Of a stretch of DNA of 64,000 nucleotides, positions 29,279 to 39,236 are shown piece after piece. Position numbers and translations under genes: made by a program. The DNA lies in contig CAVVIH010000008.1 of NCBI GenBank assembly GCA_963748295.1, positions 62,001-126,000 on the forward strand, written 5' to 3'. The notes beneath the pieces were generated by a model. It was not told the origin of the DNA and ran no database searches. It saw only the letters and a list, made by a program, of their open reading frames with translations. The stretch comes from CAVVIH01 sp963748295. Lineage in GTDB: Bacteria; Acidobacteriota; Vicinamibacteria; Vicinamibacterales; 2-12-FULL-66-21. Each line of letters begins with the position of its first letter. The first letter of the stretch is position 1.

Positions 29279-30439
29279 TCATCGATGACGATCGATCTCG
29301 GCGGGCTCCTCGGCCACCGACGGCGGATGCGATTTCGCTTCCTTCGCCTGGCGCAGCAGATCGGCGACGAGCCTGTCGCGCTGCTGAATGAGGGCGCGCC
29401 GTCCGCGGCGGCCGCGCGGCGAGCCAACCGCGTACTCGCAGAAGAGCGGAAAGGCGATCGTCGAATCGCAGTAGGCGACGACCGTGTCGGGCAGCCCGCC
29501 GGGGTTCACTTTCCCCCAGCTGACCGCTTCCGCCGGCGTCGCGCCCGAAAGGCCTCCCCAGACCACCTGATCGGTCGTGATCTGGATGAAGTAGTCGTTG
29601 CCGCCCTTCGGGATGCCGTACACCTCCCACAGCGTCGGCTGTCCCTGCAGATAGAAATTCTTCGGCGACCCGCCGCCAAGGATCACGCATCCGTTCTGCT
29701 TGCCGCCGAGGATGATGGCGCAGACCTCGTTGACGTCCTTGTTCGGGTCGATCATCAGCGTGCTGCCGTTGATCAGCTCGTGATACGCGATGTTCATGCC
29801 GATCGAGCTGTCGCCCGGAGACGAGGTGTAGATCGGGACGCCGGCGAGCGCCGCCTGCGCGACCACCGAGTACTGCTCGCAGCCCGGATTCTTCTGCAGC
29901 AGATCCTGTCCCAGCCGGTAGTGAAACTCGGAGGTCGCGATCGGGCCTTCGAGCTTCGATCGCACGAGGAAGTCGCGGATGTAGGCGTCGGTTTCGAGCA
30001 GCACCGTCGCCGGGAACAGCACGTCGTAGATGCGGATGATCCCCTGCTCGTAGAGCTCGACGTCGTCGAGGAACGGGGAGCCGCGGTGGAGCGTGAAGTT
30101 CAGCGCGTAGTGCAGGTCGTGATAGAGGTTCGCGCCGGTGCTGATTATGAAGTCGACGAGGCCGCGCTCCATCAGCTCGATCACGCAGCCGCCGAGGCCG
30201 GCGGGCGTCAGGGCACCGGCGACGGTCAGGCCGATCGTCGTGTCGTTGGCCGGGTCGAGCATCTTTTCCGTGAAGATGTGGCAGGCCTCCGACAGCCGGC
30301 CGGCGTTGAAGGCCTGGAACCCGTTGTCAATGAGGTGACGCACGTCGGCGCTGCCGCGCGGCCGGTAATACGTGATGGGCTTGCCTGAGAGGTAGCCTTT
30401 CGGGTTATGGCCCGGCGCGCCGGGCGCTCGGTGGGGCAT
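29279..30439 (-). CDS. Deoxyhypusine synthase-like protein
   Basis: A 386-residue NAD-dependent enzyme of the deoxyhypusine synthase family. Seen: SADVRHLIDNGFQAFNAGRL, the GAL-TPAGLGG and IISTGANLYHD segments, PNKDVNEVCAIILGG, GGGSPKNF and the lysine of A-E-A-V-S-W-G-K-V, equivalent to the essential lysine of the eukaryotic enzyme. Bacteria lack eIF5A, so members probably transfer aminobutyl groups between polyamines (homospermidine-like chemistry) or an unknown acceptor. First gene of a three-gene operon. Length matches bacterial members. Confidence 0.85.
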   Translation of the reverse strand: MPHRAPGAPGHNPKGYLSGKPITYYRPRGSADVRHLIDNGFQAFNAGRLSEACHIFTEKMLDPANDTTIGLTVAGALTPAGLGGCVIELMERGLVDFIISTGANLYHDLHYALNFTLHRGSPFLDDVELYEQGIIRIYDVLFPATVLLETDAYIRDFLVRSKLEGPIATSEFHYRLGQDLLQKNPGCEQYSVVAQAALAGVPIYTSSPGDSSIGMNIAYHELINGSTLMIDPNKDVNEVCAIILGGKQNGCVILGGGSPKNFYLQGQPTLWEVYGIPKGGNDYFIQITTDQVVWGGLSGATPAEAVSWGKVNPGGLPDTVVAYCDSTIAFPLFCEYAVGSPRGRRGRRALIQQRDRLVADLLRQAKEAKSHPPSVAEEPAEIDRHR

Positions 30440-30558
30440 TCGGGTAGCTTAGCACCAGTCACGCTGTTGAAATGGGCCCGAACGGCCGAAAAACCTTGAC
30501 AGCGGGAGGGTTCCGCGCGAACGTACCTTCGCCCCCCGAAAAATTCCAGGTGACCTAA

Positions 30559-31926
30559 GTGGAGAACGTCACGGCCCAGGGCCGACGCGCCGAGGCGTCG
30601 GACGTCGAATCACGCTTTCAATCCCTCGTCCAATCGCCCCTGCGGGCGGCGCTGGTCAGGTTTCTGGCCGCGCGGCCCGGCGAAGCGTTCGACGTCGAAT
30701 CGCTGATGCAGACGTTCGGGCGCATGCGCCTCGACGTCGACAACTGCATCCGCGAGCTGGTGGGGTTCGGCATCGCCCAGCGCGCCGCCGGGGGCGGCAC
30801 GCCGAAATACGCGTTCGTTCCGCCCGAACAGGACGCGATCCGCGATCTGCTCGACCAGTTCCTCGAACGCCGGGCGACCGTCAGCCACGAGGATCTGTCG
30901 CCCGCCGTTCAGCGATTCCGGGAAATGATCGGCCGCGACGAGAAGATGCTCGTCGTGTTCGAGTGGATCCGCACCGCCGCCAAGTCGGACATCTCGGTGC
31001 TGATCCTTGGTCCGACCGGCTCCGGCAAGGAAGTCGTGGCGCGGATGATTCACGAGCTGAGCCGCCGCGGCACGAACAAGTTCCAGGCGGTGAACTGCGC
31101 CGCGCTGCCCGACACGCTCTTCGAATCGGAAATCTTCGGCTATGAAAAGGGGGCGTTCACCGGGGCGCACGATCGAAAGCCGGGCCGCCTCGAGCTGGCC
31201 AACAACGGCACGCTGTTCCTGGACGAAATCGGCGACCTCTCGATCGTCGCGCAGGCCAAGCTGCTGCGCGTGCTCGAAGAACGGCGGTTCGAACGGCTCG
31301 GCGGCAACACGTCGATCGAGGTCAACTTCCGGCTGATCTCCGCCACCAACCGTCCGCTCGATCAGTTCGTGCGCGATTCGCGCTTTCGAGAGGATCTCTA
31401 CTACCGCGTCAACGCGTTCTCGATTCGGCTGCCGTCGCTCCGCGAGCGCGCCAGCGACATTCCGGTGCTCGCGCAGCGCTTCCTCGCGCGCTACTGCGCG
31501 GCGAACGGTCTCCAGACCGATGGCAAGTCGTTCGCCAAGGAAGCTGTCGACTCGCTGATGCAGTACCACTGGCCCGGCAACATCCGCGAGCTGGAAAGCA
31601 CCGTCTCGCGGGCGGCGCTGTCGTCGCCCGGCCGGGTGATACGGCCAGGCGACATCGAGTTCCTTCACGTCAGCGAGGCGCCGGTCGACGCCTCGCGCGA
31701 GCGCATGCCGTCGCTGGCGGAGGCCGAACGCGCCCACATCGTGCGGGTGCTCGACAGCGTCAACTGGAACAAGAAGCAGGCCGCCTCCGTTCTGGAAATC
31801 AGCCGCGGCACGCTGTACCGGAAGATCGTGGAGTACGGACTGGAGGGAGACACCCGCACGGCCCGCTCGCGGCCCCGCCGTCCGGGGACCGCGCAGGCTG
31901 ACTTTGACAGGGCTTCATCTTCCTGA
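30559..31926 (+). CDS. Sigma-54-dependent transcriptional activator with N-terminal winged helix
   Basis: A 455-residue enhancer-binding protein. The N-terminal about 100 residues look like a winged helix (SPLRAALVRFLAARPGEAFDVESLMQTFG) in place of a receiver or GAF domain. The AAA+ domain (about 115-345) has Walker A GPTGSGKE, the sigma-54 contact loop GAFTGA, Walker B LFLDEIGDL and arginine finger FREDLYYR. A Fis-type helix-turn-helix ends the protein (KKQAASVLEISRGTLYRKI). GTG 30559 follows AGGTGA. No phosphorylatable aspartate is present, so control is by another signal. Target genes are unknown. Confidence 0.9.
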   Translation: MENVTAQGRRAEASDVESRFQSLVQSPLRAALVRFLAARPGEAFDVESLMQTFGRMRLDVDNCIRELVGFGIAQRAAGGGTPKYAFVPPEQDAIRDLLDQFLERRATVSHEDLSPAVQRFREMIGRDEKMLVVFEWIRTAAKSDISVLILGPTGSGKEVVARMIHELSRRGTNKFQAVNCAALPDTLFESEIFGYEKGAFTGAHDRKPGRLELANNGTLFLDEIGDLSIVAQAKLLRVLEERRFERLGGNTSIEVNFRLISATNRPLDQFVRDSRFREDLYYRVNAFSIRLPSLRERASDIPVLAQRFLARYCAANGLQTDGKSFAKEAVDSLMQYHWPGNIRELESTVSRAALSSPGRVIRPGDIEFLHVSEAPVDASRERMPSLAEAERAHIVRVLDSVNWNKKQAASVLEISRGTLYRKIVEYGLEGDTRTARSRPRRPGTAQADFDRASSS

Positions 31927-32143
31927 CAGCTAACAATTTAGGTCAGGTTCGTGCGAAGCCGTTCCGAAAAGGAACACATTAGTCGCTACAATACCTCGCG
32001 CGGGGTCCGGGTTCTCAACGGTCCAATTACGGTAACCGCCAACGGAAGATACAGTTACGTAACTTCTGCGGGCAGAGGGCTGACGCGGCAGATTGCTTGC
32101 AGGTCGCCCCAAGTTTCCATATCGTACGGCTTTCTATTTCTCC
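31927..32143. other. Intergenic region, 217 bases, A+T-richer
   Basis: No gene seen. It contains a small hairpin GTTCC-GAAAA-GGAAC (31961-31975) soon after the activator stop, without a T tract, and several AT-rich words. It must hold the promoter of the subtilisin gene, but no confident -35/-10 pair or -24/-12 element stands out. Confidence 0.4.
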
Positions 32144-33934
32144 ATGGCCCGACGTGTCCTCGTACCGGTGGTCGTCATTGCCATGCTGGCAGCGCAGGCG
32201 CTCGCCGCAGAGCAGCCGTGCGACGACAGGTTCGATGCCGCGCTCAAGGCGCGCGCGCACGCGGCCGCCGGAGTCTCTCAGGTCATCCTTCGCCTGTCGG
32301 GCGCTGACGATCTCTCTGCGCAGATTCGTGCACTCGGCGGATCGCCGGTCCGCAGCATCAGCTCGCTCGGCCTCCTCGTCGCGGCCATCCCCGATTCCGC
32401 ACTGCACCAACTGTCAAGACTACCCGGCGTCGAATCGATCAGCCTCGATCGCAGGGTGCAAGGCGTCATCGACGCGACCTCGACGACGATCGGCGCACAG
32501 TGGGTCCGCCAGCAGCTCGGGTTCGACGGCAAGGGCGTCGGCATCGCGCTGATCGACTCAGGGGTCACCGCCTCGCACGACGATCTCGATCCCGAGCGGG
32601 TCGTTCACTTCGCCGATTTCGTGAACTTCCGCACCAGTCAGTACGACGACTACGGCCACGGGACGCATGTCGCCGGCATCATCGCCGGCAACGGCCGCGA
32701 CTCGGGGGGCACGCGCGTCGGCGTTGCGCCTGGCTCCAGCCTGATCGTGCTCAAGGCGCTCGACGGCGCGGGCTTCGGCTACAGCAGCAACGTGATCGCG
32801 GCGCTCGAGTACGCCATCGCCAACCGCGAGAAGTTCAACATTCGCGTCATCAACCTGTCGGTCGCGGCGGGCGTCTTCGAGTCCTTCAACAGGGATCCGC
32901 TCACGCTGGCCGCCAGACGCGCGGTCGACGCCGGCATCGTGGTCGTCGCGGCGGCAGGAAATCTCGGGCGCAACAATCTCGGGAAGACGCAATACGGCGG
33001 GATCTCCGCGCCGGGGAACGCGCCGTGGGTCCTGACGATCGGCGCGAGCAATGGCAAGGGCACGGCGGATCGGTCGGACGATGAGATCGCCGCATTCAGC
33101 TCGCGGGGACCCTCGGCTATCGACCGCAGCGCCAAGCCCGACCTGGTGGCCCCCGGCGTCGGCATCGAGTCGATCACCGAGCCCTCGAGCGTGCTGTTCG
33201 CGGCGCATCCCACCGCGCGCCTGTGGGGCAGCGCTCGAACGATCAGCCAGCCGTACCTGAGCCTGAGCGGCACGAGCATGGCCTCCCCGGTCGTCGCCGG
33301 GACGGTCGCGCTGATGCTCCAGGCGAATCCGGCGCTGACGCCGAACGCGGTGAAGGCGATCCTCCAGTTCACCGCCGAGCAGCGCGACGAGTACGACCAT
33401 CGCACGCAGGGCGCCGGATTCCTGAACGCGCGCGGAGCCGTGGAGCTCGCGCGTCAGTTCAAGGAGGGCTTCGATCCGCGCCGGGTTTCGCCGGAAAGGG
33501 TCGGCGATCCGGTGCGCTGGTCGCGGCAGATCATCTGGGGCAATCGCCGTTTGGCCGGCGGCGCGATCGCGCCCGCCGCCAACGCGTGGCAGCGCGGCGT
33601 CACGTGGGGCGCGTCGGTGACGGCTTCGGGAGACGCGGTGGTGTGGAGCGACGGCCCGGGCAGGAATTCGACGCCGCAGCTCGAGCTGCTCGAAGCGGGC
33701 GCCGACGATCCGTCGGCGTTCGACGACGCCTGGATTACCGCGAACGCTGAATACGCCGACCAGGATCTCGTGCTGGCGGGCAGCTTCTTCGAGACCCCGG
33801 ATTCTGCCGCCATCGCCAACCTGTCTGGTATCGAATTGCCGGCGATCAAGACCGGCCTGCCGGGGAATCTGCCCGGCGCGATCGAGTCACGGAAACGTTC
33901 TGCAGGCTCCCCCCGCGAACGGAGGTTCCGTTGA
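32144..33934 (+). CDS. Secreted subtilisin-like serine protease (S8)
   Basis: A 596-residue protein with signal peptide (MARRVLVPVVVIAMLAAQALAAE), an inhibitor-I9-like propeptide (about 40-115), and the S8 domain with the full triad: aspartate in IALIDSGV, histidine in DYGHGTHVAGI, serine in LSGTSMASPVVAG. A 150-residue C-terminal extension without recognised domain follows. The start ATG 32144 begins the signal peptide. Its TGA overlaps the TTG start of the next gene, so a secreted protease is coupled to a c-di-GMP enzyme. Confidence 0.9.
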   Translation: MARRVLVPVVVIAMLAAQALAAEQPCDDRFDAALKARAHAAAGVSQVILRLSGADDLSAQIRALGGSPVRSISSLGLLVAAIPDSALHQLSRLPGVESISLDRRVQGVIDATSTTIGAQWVRQQLGFDGKGVGIALIDSGVTASHDDLDPERVVHFADFVNFRTSQYDDYGHGTHVAGIIAGNGRDSGGTRVGVAPGSSLIVLKALDGAGFGYSSNVIAALEYAIANREKFNIRVINLSVAAGVFESFNRDPLTLAARRAVDAGIVVVAAAGNLGRNNLGKTQYGGISAPGNAPWVLTIGASNGKGTADRSDDEIAAFSSRGPSAIDRSAKPDLVAPGVGIESITEPSSVLFAAHPTARLWGSARTISQPYLSLSGTSMASPVVAGTVALMLQANPALTPNAVKAILQFTAEQRDEYDHRTQGAGFLNARGAVELARQFKEGFDPRRVSPERVGDPVRWSRQIIWGNRRLAGGAIAPAANAWQRGVTWGASVTASGDAVVWSDGPGRNSTPQLELLEAGADDPSAFDDAWITANAEYADQDLVLAGSFFETPDSAAIANLSGIELPAIKTGLPGNLPGAIESRKRSAGSPRERRFR

Positions 33935-36359
33935 GGGAGCTGCCAGTTCTGGCACGACTCTTCGTCGGTACAGTCATTGGCTTCGGTGCGGTACTCTTGC
34001 GGTCTTCCTTCCCTACCAGACCGTCTCGAAGCCGAGCCTGTGGCTGTTTCTGCTCCTGCTCGGCTTCTCCTCGCTGACTTCGATCTTCAAGGTCAACCTG
34101 CCGCTGGCGCGCAGCGGGTCGACGCTGTCGGTTTCCTACGCGGTGGACTTCGCCTCGCTGCTGCTGCTCGGGCCGCATGAGACGATGATCGTCGCGGCCG
34201 CCAGCGCCTACAGCCAGTGCACGTTCCGCATCAAGGAACGCAACCCGCTGCACCGGACCATGTTCAGCATGGCGTGCCTGGTGATCACCGTCCAGGCCGC
34301 CGGCGCCGCCTACGTGATGCTCGGCGGGACGCCGGGGAATCTCGAGTTCAGCTCGCTGCTGAAGCCGCTCGTCGCGGCGGCCACGACCTACTTCATCGTC
34401 AACACGCTGACGATCGCGACGGCGATCGCGCTGTCGACCGGACAGTCGATCGTCAAGGTCTGGAACGAGAACTTCCTGTGGAGCGCGCCGAGCTATTTCG
34501 TCGGCGCGGGCGCGGCGGCGATCGCGTCGTGGATGGTGGTCGGACTGTCCGCGCAGTGGCTGGCGCTGCTCGCGGCGGCGCCGCTCTATCTCACTTACCG
34601 CACCTACAAGGTCTACCTCGGACGCATCGAGGACGAGCAGCGGCACGTGCGCGAGATGGCCGATCTGCACCTGGCGACGATCGAAGCGCTGGCGCTCGCG
34701 ATCGACGCGAAGGATCAGACGTCGCAGTCGCACATCCGCCGCGTGCAGCTCTACGCGGCGTCGGTGGCAAAGGCGCTCGGCATGTCCGACAACGACGTGC
34801 AGGGGGTCAAGACCGCCGCGCTGCTGCACGACATCGGCAAGCTCGCCGTGCCCGAGCACATCCTCTCGAAGCCGGGCCCGCTCACGCCGGAAGAGTTCCT
34901 GAAGATCCGCGCCCATCCGAAGGTCGGCGCCGACATCGTCAGCTCGGTCCCGTTCCCGTATCCCGTGGCGCCGCTGATCCTCAGCCACCACGAGCGCTGG
35001 GACGGGAAGGGGTATCCCACGGGTCTCAAGGGTGAAGAGATTCCGCTCGGCGCGCGGATCCTGTCGGTGGTCGACTACTTCGACGCGCTGATGGCGGACC
35101 GTCCGTACCACAAGGCGATGAGCTCAGAAGCCGCGGTCGGCCTGCTGCACCAGGAGGCGGGCAAGGGACTCGATCCGACGGTCGTGACGAAGTTCATCGC
35201 GCTGCTGCCGACGCTGCAGCTGGAGGCGGCGCGGCTCGAGCAGCTGACCGCGCCGAAGTCCGCCGCCGAGCCCGACGGCCAGGCGGTCGGCCAGCCGGCG
35301 ACGGGCCTCGCGCCCGAGCCGTCGAAGAAGAACGTGTTCGACGACATCGCGCTGGCGCACCGCGAGATCTACGCGCTCTACGAAATCGCGCAGGCGATGG
35401 GCACGAGCCTCGGCGTCGCCGACACGATGGCGCTGATCGCGTCGAAGCTGAGCAACCTGGTGCCGTTCTCGTGCGCGGCGCTGTTCCTGTACGACGAGGA
35501 CCACGAGACGCTGCGATGCAGGTTCGCCAGCGGCACCGACGCGGAGCTGATTCAGCAGATCGTCGTGCGCAACGGCGAGGGACTCACCGGATGGGTGGCG
35601 CGCAACCGCCGGCCGCTCGTCAACGCCCGGCCCAGCGCCGACTTCGAGGCGGCAGGGCTGGACGAAGGGTCGACGCTCCAGTCCGCGCTGGTCTGCCCGC
35701 TCCTGTTCGACGACAAGTTCATCGGCGCGCTCGCCGTCTACCACGTCGAGGCGAACTTCTATCGGGACGACCACCGGCGGCTCCTCGATCGCGTCTCGGA
35801 GCAGGCGGCGGCGGTCATCAAGAACTCGATGCTCTTCGAGCAGACGCGCGACGACTCGCTGACCGATCCGCTCACCGGCCTGCCGAACACGCGCTTCCTG
35901 TTCATGCACCTGACCCGCGAGCTGGCGCGCGCGGAGCGCCTGCAGTCGCAGGTGTCGCTGATGGTGATGGACCTCGACGACTTCAAGGACATCAACGACA
36001 ACCACGGCCATCACGTCGGCGACCGGGCGCTGTGCGAGGTGGCCCGGGTGCTGCGCGCCGCGATCCGTCCGTACGACATCTGCGTCCGCTACGCGGGCGA
36101 CGAGTTCATCATCGTGCTCTCGGGATGCGATGCCGAGGAAGCCGAACGCAAGCGTCAGGAGCTGCAGAGAGGCATCGACGAAGTGCACTTCGAGCCGCGG
36201 CCCGGACGCCCGCTGCGCCTCGGCCTGAGCATCGGCACCGCCATCTTCCCGCAGGATGGCGAAACCTACGAGAGCCTTCTCGCGACAGCCGACAGCCGGA
36301 TGTACCAGGACAAGGCCCAGCGCAAGTCGCGGGTCGCGGCCACGAACGCCCGGGTATAG
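33931..36359 (+). CDS. Membrane HD-GYP / GAF / GGDEF c-di-GMP enzyme (single-base frameshift near the N-terminus)
   Basis: About 810 residues. TTG 33931 has GGAGG ahead and overlaps the protease stop; after LRELPVLARLFVGTVIG the frame needs one base near 33999 to reach VFLPYQTVSKPSLWLF. Domains: an N-terminal membrane sensor of about six helices (1-210), HD-GYP (HDIGKLAVPEHIL, HHERWDGKGYP), GAF (about 470-620) and GGDEF (signature AGDEF, with an intact RxxD inhibitory site RPYD five residues before it). It could both make and break c-di-GMP; A for the first G of the signature is tolerated in many active cyclases. Confidence 0.87.
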
Positions 36360-36366
36360 TTAGGGC

Positions 36367-37083
36367 GTGAGCCGTCCGCGTGAGCTGATCCTTCCCATCA
36401 CGAGCGTCCGCCGTGCCACGCCGTCGACCAGGTACGTCCGTCTCGCACTGAACGGCACGAAGTTCGCCTTCCAGGCCGGGCAGGCGGCGATGATCGGACT
36501 CGCGGAAAGCGATCAGCGGGTTCCGTATTCGATCGCCAGCGCTCCCGCAGAGGCGCGCGAACAGGACGCGATCGACTTCCTCATCAAGATCGAACCGTCC
36601 GGCCGTTGGGGCCACAAGTTCGACCGGCTCGCGCGCGGCCAGAAGGTCGCGCTCAATGGGCCGATGGGCTCCTTCGTGCTCGGACCAGGCGCGCTCCGCC
36701 AGCCGCTGCTGTTCATCGCGGGCGGCACCGGCATCGCTCCGGTCCGGGCGATGATTCACGACGCGCTGCGCCACAGACATCGCCGCATCAACCTGATCTA
36801 CAGCGCGCGCACGAGCGACGGGTTCGCCTACGCGTCCGAGCTGCGCGGGCTGGCAAGGCAGTCGCTGATCGGCATGCGGCTGCACTGCACCCGGGAAGCG
36901 CCGAAGCGATGGCTCGGCGAGCGCGGACGGATCACACCGGCGCATATCGCGCCGCTCGTGGAGGACCGCTCGACGCTCTGCTATGTTTGTGGTCCAGCGG
37001 CGATGGTAGAGGACATGCCGCTGATGTTGCGGCGCGCGGGCGTGCCGGGCCGCAACATCACGCTCGAGCAATGGGGCTCGTGA
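36367..37083 (+). CDS. Ferredoxin reductase-like FAD/NAD(P)-binding oxidoreductase
   Basis: A 238-residue reductase of the ferredoxin-NADP reductase superfamily. The FAD site is RVPYSIAS (about 56-63), the NAD(P) loop is FIAGGTGIAPVRAM (about 118-131), and the C-terminal CGPAAMVEDM is the usual nicotinamide-domain end. No ferredoxin or globin domain is attached, so an external partner is needed. GTG start, seven bases after the c-di-GMP gene. Confidence 0.85.
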   Translation: MSRPRELILPITSVRRATPSTRYVRLALNGTKFAFQAGQAAMIGLAESDQRVPYSIASAPAEAREQDAIDFLIKIEPSGRWGHKFDRLARGQKVALNGPMGSFVLGPGALRQPLLFIAGGTGIAPVRAMIHDALRHRHRRINLIYSARTSDGFAYASELRGLARQSLIGMRLHCTREAPKRWLGERGRITPAHIAPLVEDRSTLCYVCGPAAMVEDMPLMLRRAGVPGRNITLEQWGS

Positions 37084-37089
37084 GCCGCG

Positions 37090-37401
37090 TCAGGAAGTAG
37101 TTATCTGCAACGTGCTCTTGACGTCGACGACCCCGGGGGTTTTCCTGGCAATGCCGATCGCCTTGTCCCGCTCCGCCGCCGACTTCACGCCGCCGGACAA
37201 CGTCACCACACCCTTGAACGTGTCGACGTCGATGCGAAGACCGCCGGTAGCCGGATCGTTGAGCAGCGCCGTCTTCACCCGAGCGGTAATCGTCGCGTCG
37301 TCCACCGTCTCGCCCACCGTCTTGCCGCACGCTGTGAGCAGCAGCGGCGCCACCAGCGCGAGCACGAGCAGCATTGTGGTCGAAAAATTCAATCTCCTCA
37401 T
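37090..37401 (-). CDS. BON-domain lipoprotein
   Basis: A 103-residue lipoprotein. Start ATG 37401 gives a signal peptide with lipobox LLTAC (cysteine about 25) followed by one BON domain (GETVDDATITARVKTALLNDPATGGLRIDVDTFKGVVTLSGGV, read in pieces across residues 30-75). BON domains bind phospholipid or help outer-membrane and osmotic stability. Convergent with the reductase, six bases apart. Confidence 0.88.
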   Translation of the reverse strand: MRRLNFSTTMLLVLALVAPLLLTACGKTVGETVDDATITARVKTALLNDPATGGLRIDVDTFKGVVTLSGGVKSAAERDKAIGIARKTPGVVDVKSTLQITTS

Positions 37402-37458
37402 TTCGTCTGCCTCCCGCAGTGCGCAGCTCGCGCACTCGCGGCACAAAATGGGTGCAAG

Positions 37459-38232
37459 CTACATGCCCGTGGCGTGATAGCCCCCATCCACCATCAGCAC
37501 TTCGGCAGTCACGGCGCGGCCGGCGGGACTCAACAGGAACAACGCGGCGTCCGCCACCTCTGCCGTCTCGACTGTCCGCCGCAGCGGCGCACGGTCGCGG
37601 TAGTGCTGCAGGATCGACGTGAAGCCTGAGATCCCCGAGGCCGCGAGCGTTTTGATCGGACCGGACGAAATCGCGTTCACGCGGATCCCGCGGGGGCCGA
37701 GATCGGCGGCGAGATAGCGCACTGTGGATTCGAGCGCCGCCTTGGCGACGCCCATCACGTTGTAGTTCTGGAACACGCGCTCGCTGCCGAGGTAGGTGAG
37801 CGTGAGGATGCTGCCGCCGCCGCGCTTCTCCATCAGCGGCGCCGCGCCGCGCGAGAGTGCAATCAGCGAATACGCGCTGATGTCGAGGGAGAGGCGAAAC
37901 CCTTCGCGCGTGGTCTGCACGAACGGCGCGGCCAGCTCCTCGCGCGGCGCGAAAGCGGCGCCGTGCACGAGGAAGTCGAGACCGCCGAAGTCCCGCTCGA
38001 TGCCGCTGAACACCGCCGCGATCTGCGCATCGTCGGTGACGTCGCACGGCATGATCAGCGGATCGGTCAGCGATGCGGCGAGCTCGCGGACGTTCTCCTC
38101 GAGCCGCTCGCCCTGATACGTGACGGCCAGCCGCGCACCGGCGCCGGCCGCCGCCTGCGCGATCGCCCACGCGATCGATCGTTTGTTGGCGACGCCGACG
38201 ATGAGGCCGGTCTTTCCTGCAAGATCAGTCAT
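37459..38232 (-). CDS. fabI: Enoyl-[acyl-carrier-protein] reductase (NADH), FabI
   Basis: A 257-residue short-chain reductase for the last step of fatty-acid elongation. It has the FabI N-terminus GKTGLIVGVANKRSIAWAIAQ, the catalytic Y-x6-K in NYNVMGVAKAALE, and ends GGYHATGM. ATG 38232 is chosen because the longer frame overlaps the amidase gene and adds no domain. Likely co-transcribed with the amidase gene eight bases upstream and the BON lipoprotein downstream. Confidence 0.94.
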   Translation of the reverse strand: MTDLAGKTGLIVGVANKRSIAWAIAQAAAGAGARLAVTYQGERLEENVRELAASLTDPLIMPCDVTDDAQIAAVFSGIERDFGGLDFLVHGAAFAPREELAAPFVQTTREGFRLSLDISAYSLIALSRGAAPLMEKRGGGSILTLTYLGSERVFQNYNVMGVAKAALESTVRYLAADLGPRGIRVNAISSGPIKTLAASGISGFTSILQHYRDRAPLRRTVETAEVADAALFLLSPAGRAVTAEVLMVDGGYHATGM

Positions 38233-38240
38233 CTGGATAC

Positions 38241-39236
38241 CTACCGCCTGGGAGGCAAGAGCCTCTTCGGGAATTTCGCAACCACCGTGTAGAGCGGATC
38301 GACGACGTTGGCGATGCGCGAATGGCCGCCCTGTGACACCACCTGATACGCCTCGAGCTTCTCGAAACCGTACTCGCTGACGAGCCATTCAATCAACTCG
38401 ACCTGAGCGATGCGGAAAGCGTCCACCAGCGGCCGCGCGCTCCCCGCCACCATGATGTCGTCGGCATCCTCCATGCGCGGCCACCTGATGCGCCGTCCCT
38501 TGATCAGATCGAACTGCAGCGTGACGTCCATCGTCGTTTCGAGGCCCGAGCCGCAGATCTCGCCGTCCCCCTGCAGGGCGTGTCCGTCGCCGAAGTAGAA
38601 CAGCGCGCCGTCGTGGAAGATCGGGAGATATACCGTTGTGCCTTCGCGCGCATCGGACGCGTCCATGTTGCCGCCGAAGTTGCCGGGCCACAGGCCGCCG
38701 AAGGCCTCTTCGCCCTGCGGCGCGACCGCCATCCGGCCGAGCATCGGCTTGAGCGGCATCTCGATCGTCTTCGAGGCGGAATTGGGAAGGTCGAGGATGC
38801 CGACGTTGCGCGCGCGATCGAGCCGCCAGACGAAGCGGCGCGCGGGGAGCGGATCGTTGATCATGCGGGTGCGCGAGTCGCCGGCGACGGCGCTGATCCC
38901 TGTGGGGTTGACCGCCGACACCGCGGTGTCGCGATTCGGCCGCACTTTGATGATCCGCACGACGAGCGTGTCGTCGGGCGTCGCCCCCTCGATGAAGAAC
39001 GGACCCACCTCGCCGGGCCAGGGGCCGCCAGACTTGTCGTAATAGTCGCCGGGCTTCGAGAACGTACGCGAGTCCACCGTCGTGCCTGGCTTGATCCGCA
39101 GCACCGGATCGCGGACCGCGAACGTCTGCACGCCCTGCGTCGGTTCGTAGGTGATGCGATTGCCTTGCGAGGCCGCTGACTGTCCCAGCAGCGCGACAGG
39201 AATCAGGCCGGCGAGTGCGACGACGAGCAGCAGCAT
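38241..39236 (-). CDS. Secreted acetamidase/formamidase family protein
   Basis: A 331-residue protein with signal peptide (MLLLVVALAGLIPVALLGQSAASQ) and an acetamidase/formamidase (FmdA/AmdA) fold: PGEVGPFFIEGATPDDTLVVRI, MLGRMAVAPQG, GGNMDASDAREGTTVYLPIFHDGALFYFGDGHALQGDGE (in sequence across residues 200-240) with the metal-binding histidines and aspartates. It likely hydrolyses a small amide in the periplasm; the true substrate is unknown. Confidence 0.87.
   Translation of the reverse strand: MLLLVVALAGLIPVALLGQSAASQGNRITYEPTQGVQTFAVRDPVLRIKPGTTVDSRTFSKPGDYYDKSGGPWPGEVGPFFIEGATPDDTLVVRIIKVRPNRDTAVSAVNPTGISAVAGDSRTRMINDPLPARRFVWRLDRARNVGILDLPNSASKTIEMPLKPMLGRMAVAPQGEEAFGGLWPGNFGGNMDASDAREGTTVYLPIFHDGALFYFGDGHALQGDGEICGSGLETTMDVTLQFDLIKGRRIRWPRMEDADDIMVAGSARPLVDAFRIAQVELIEWLVSEYGFEKLEAYQVVSQGGHSRIANVVDPLYTVVAKFPKRLLPPRR

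Noticed and set aside
28843..29427. A 194-codon Arg/Ala-rich frame continuing the PIN-like protein
   Set aside because: After residue about 105 it becomes out-of-frame junk; the conserved continuation is in the neighbouring frame.
30440..30558. TTGACA at 30495-30500 as promoter of the sigma-54 activator gene
   Set aside because: No acceptable -10 hexamer at 16-18 bases; no -24/-12 element either.
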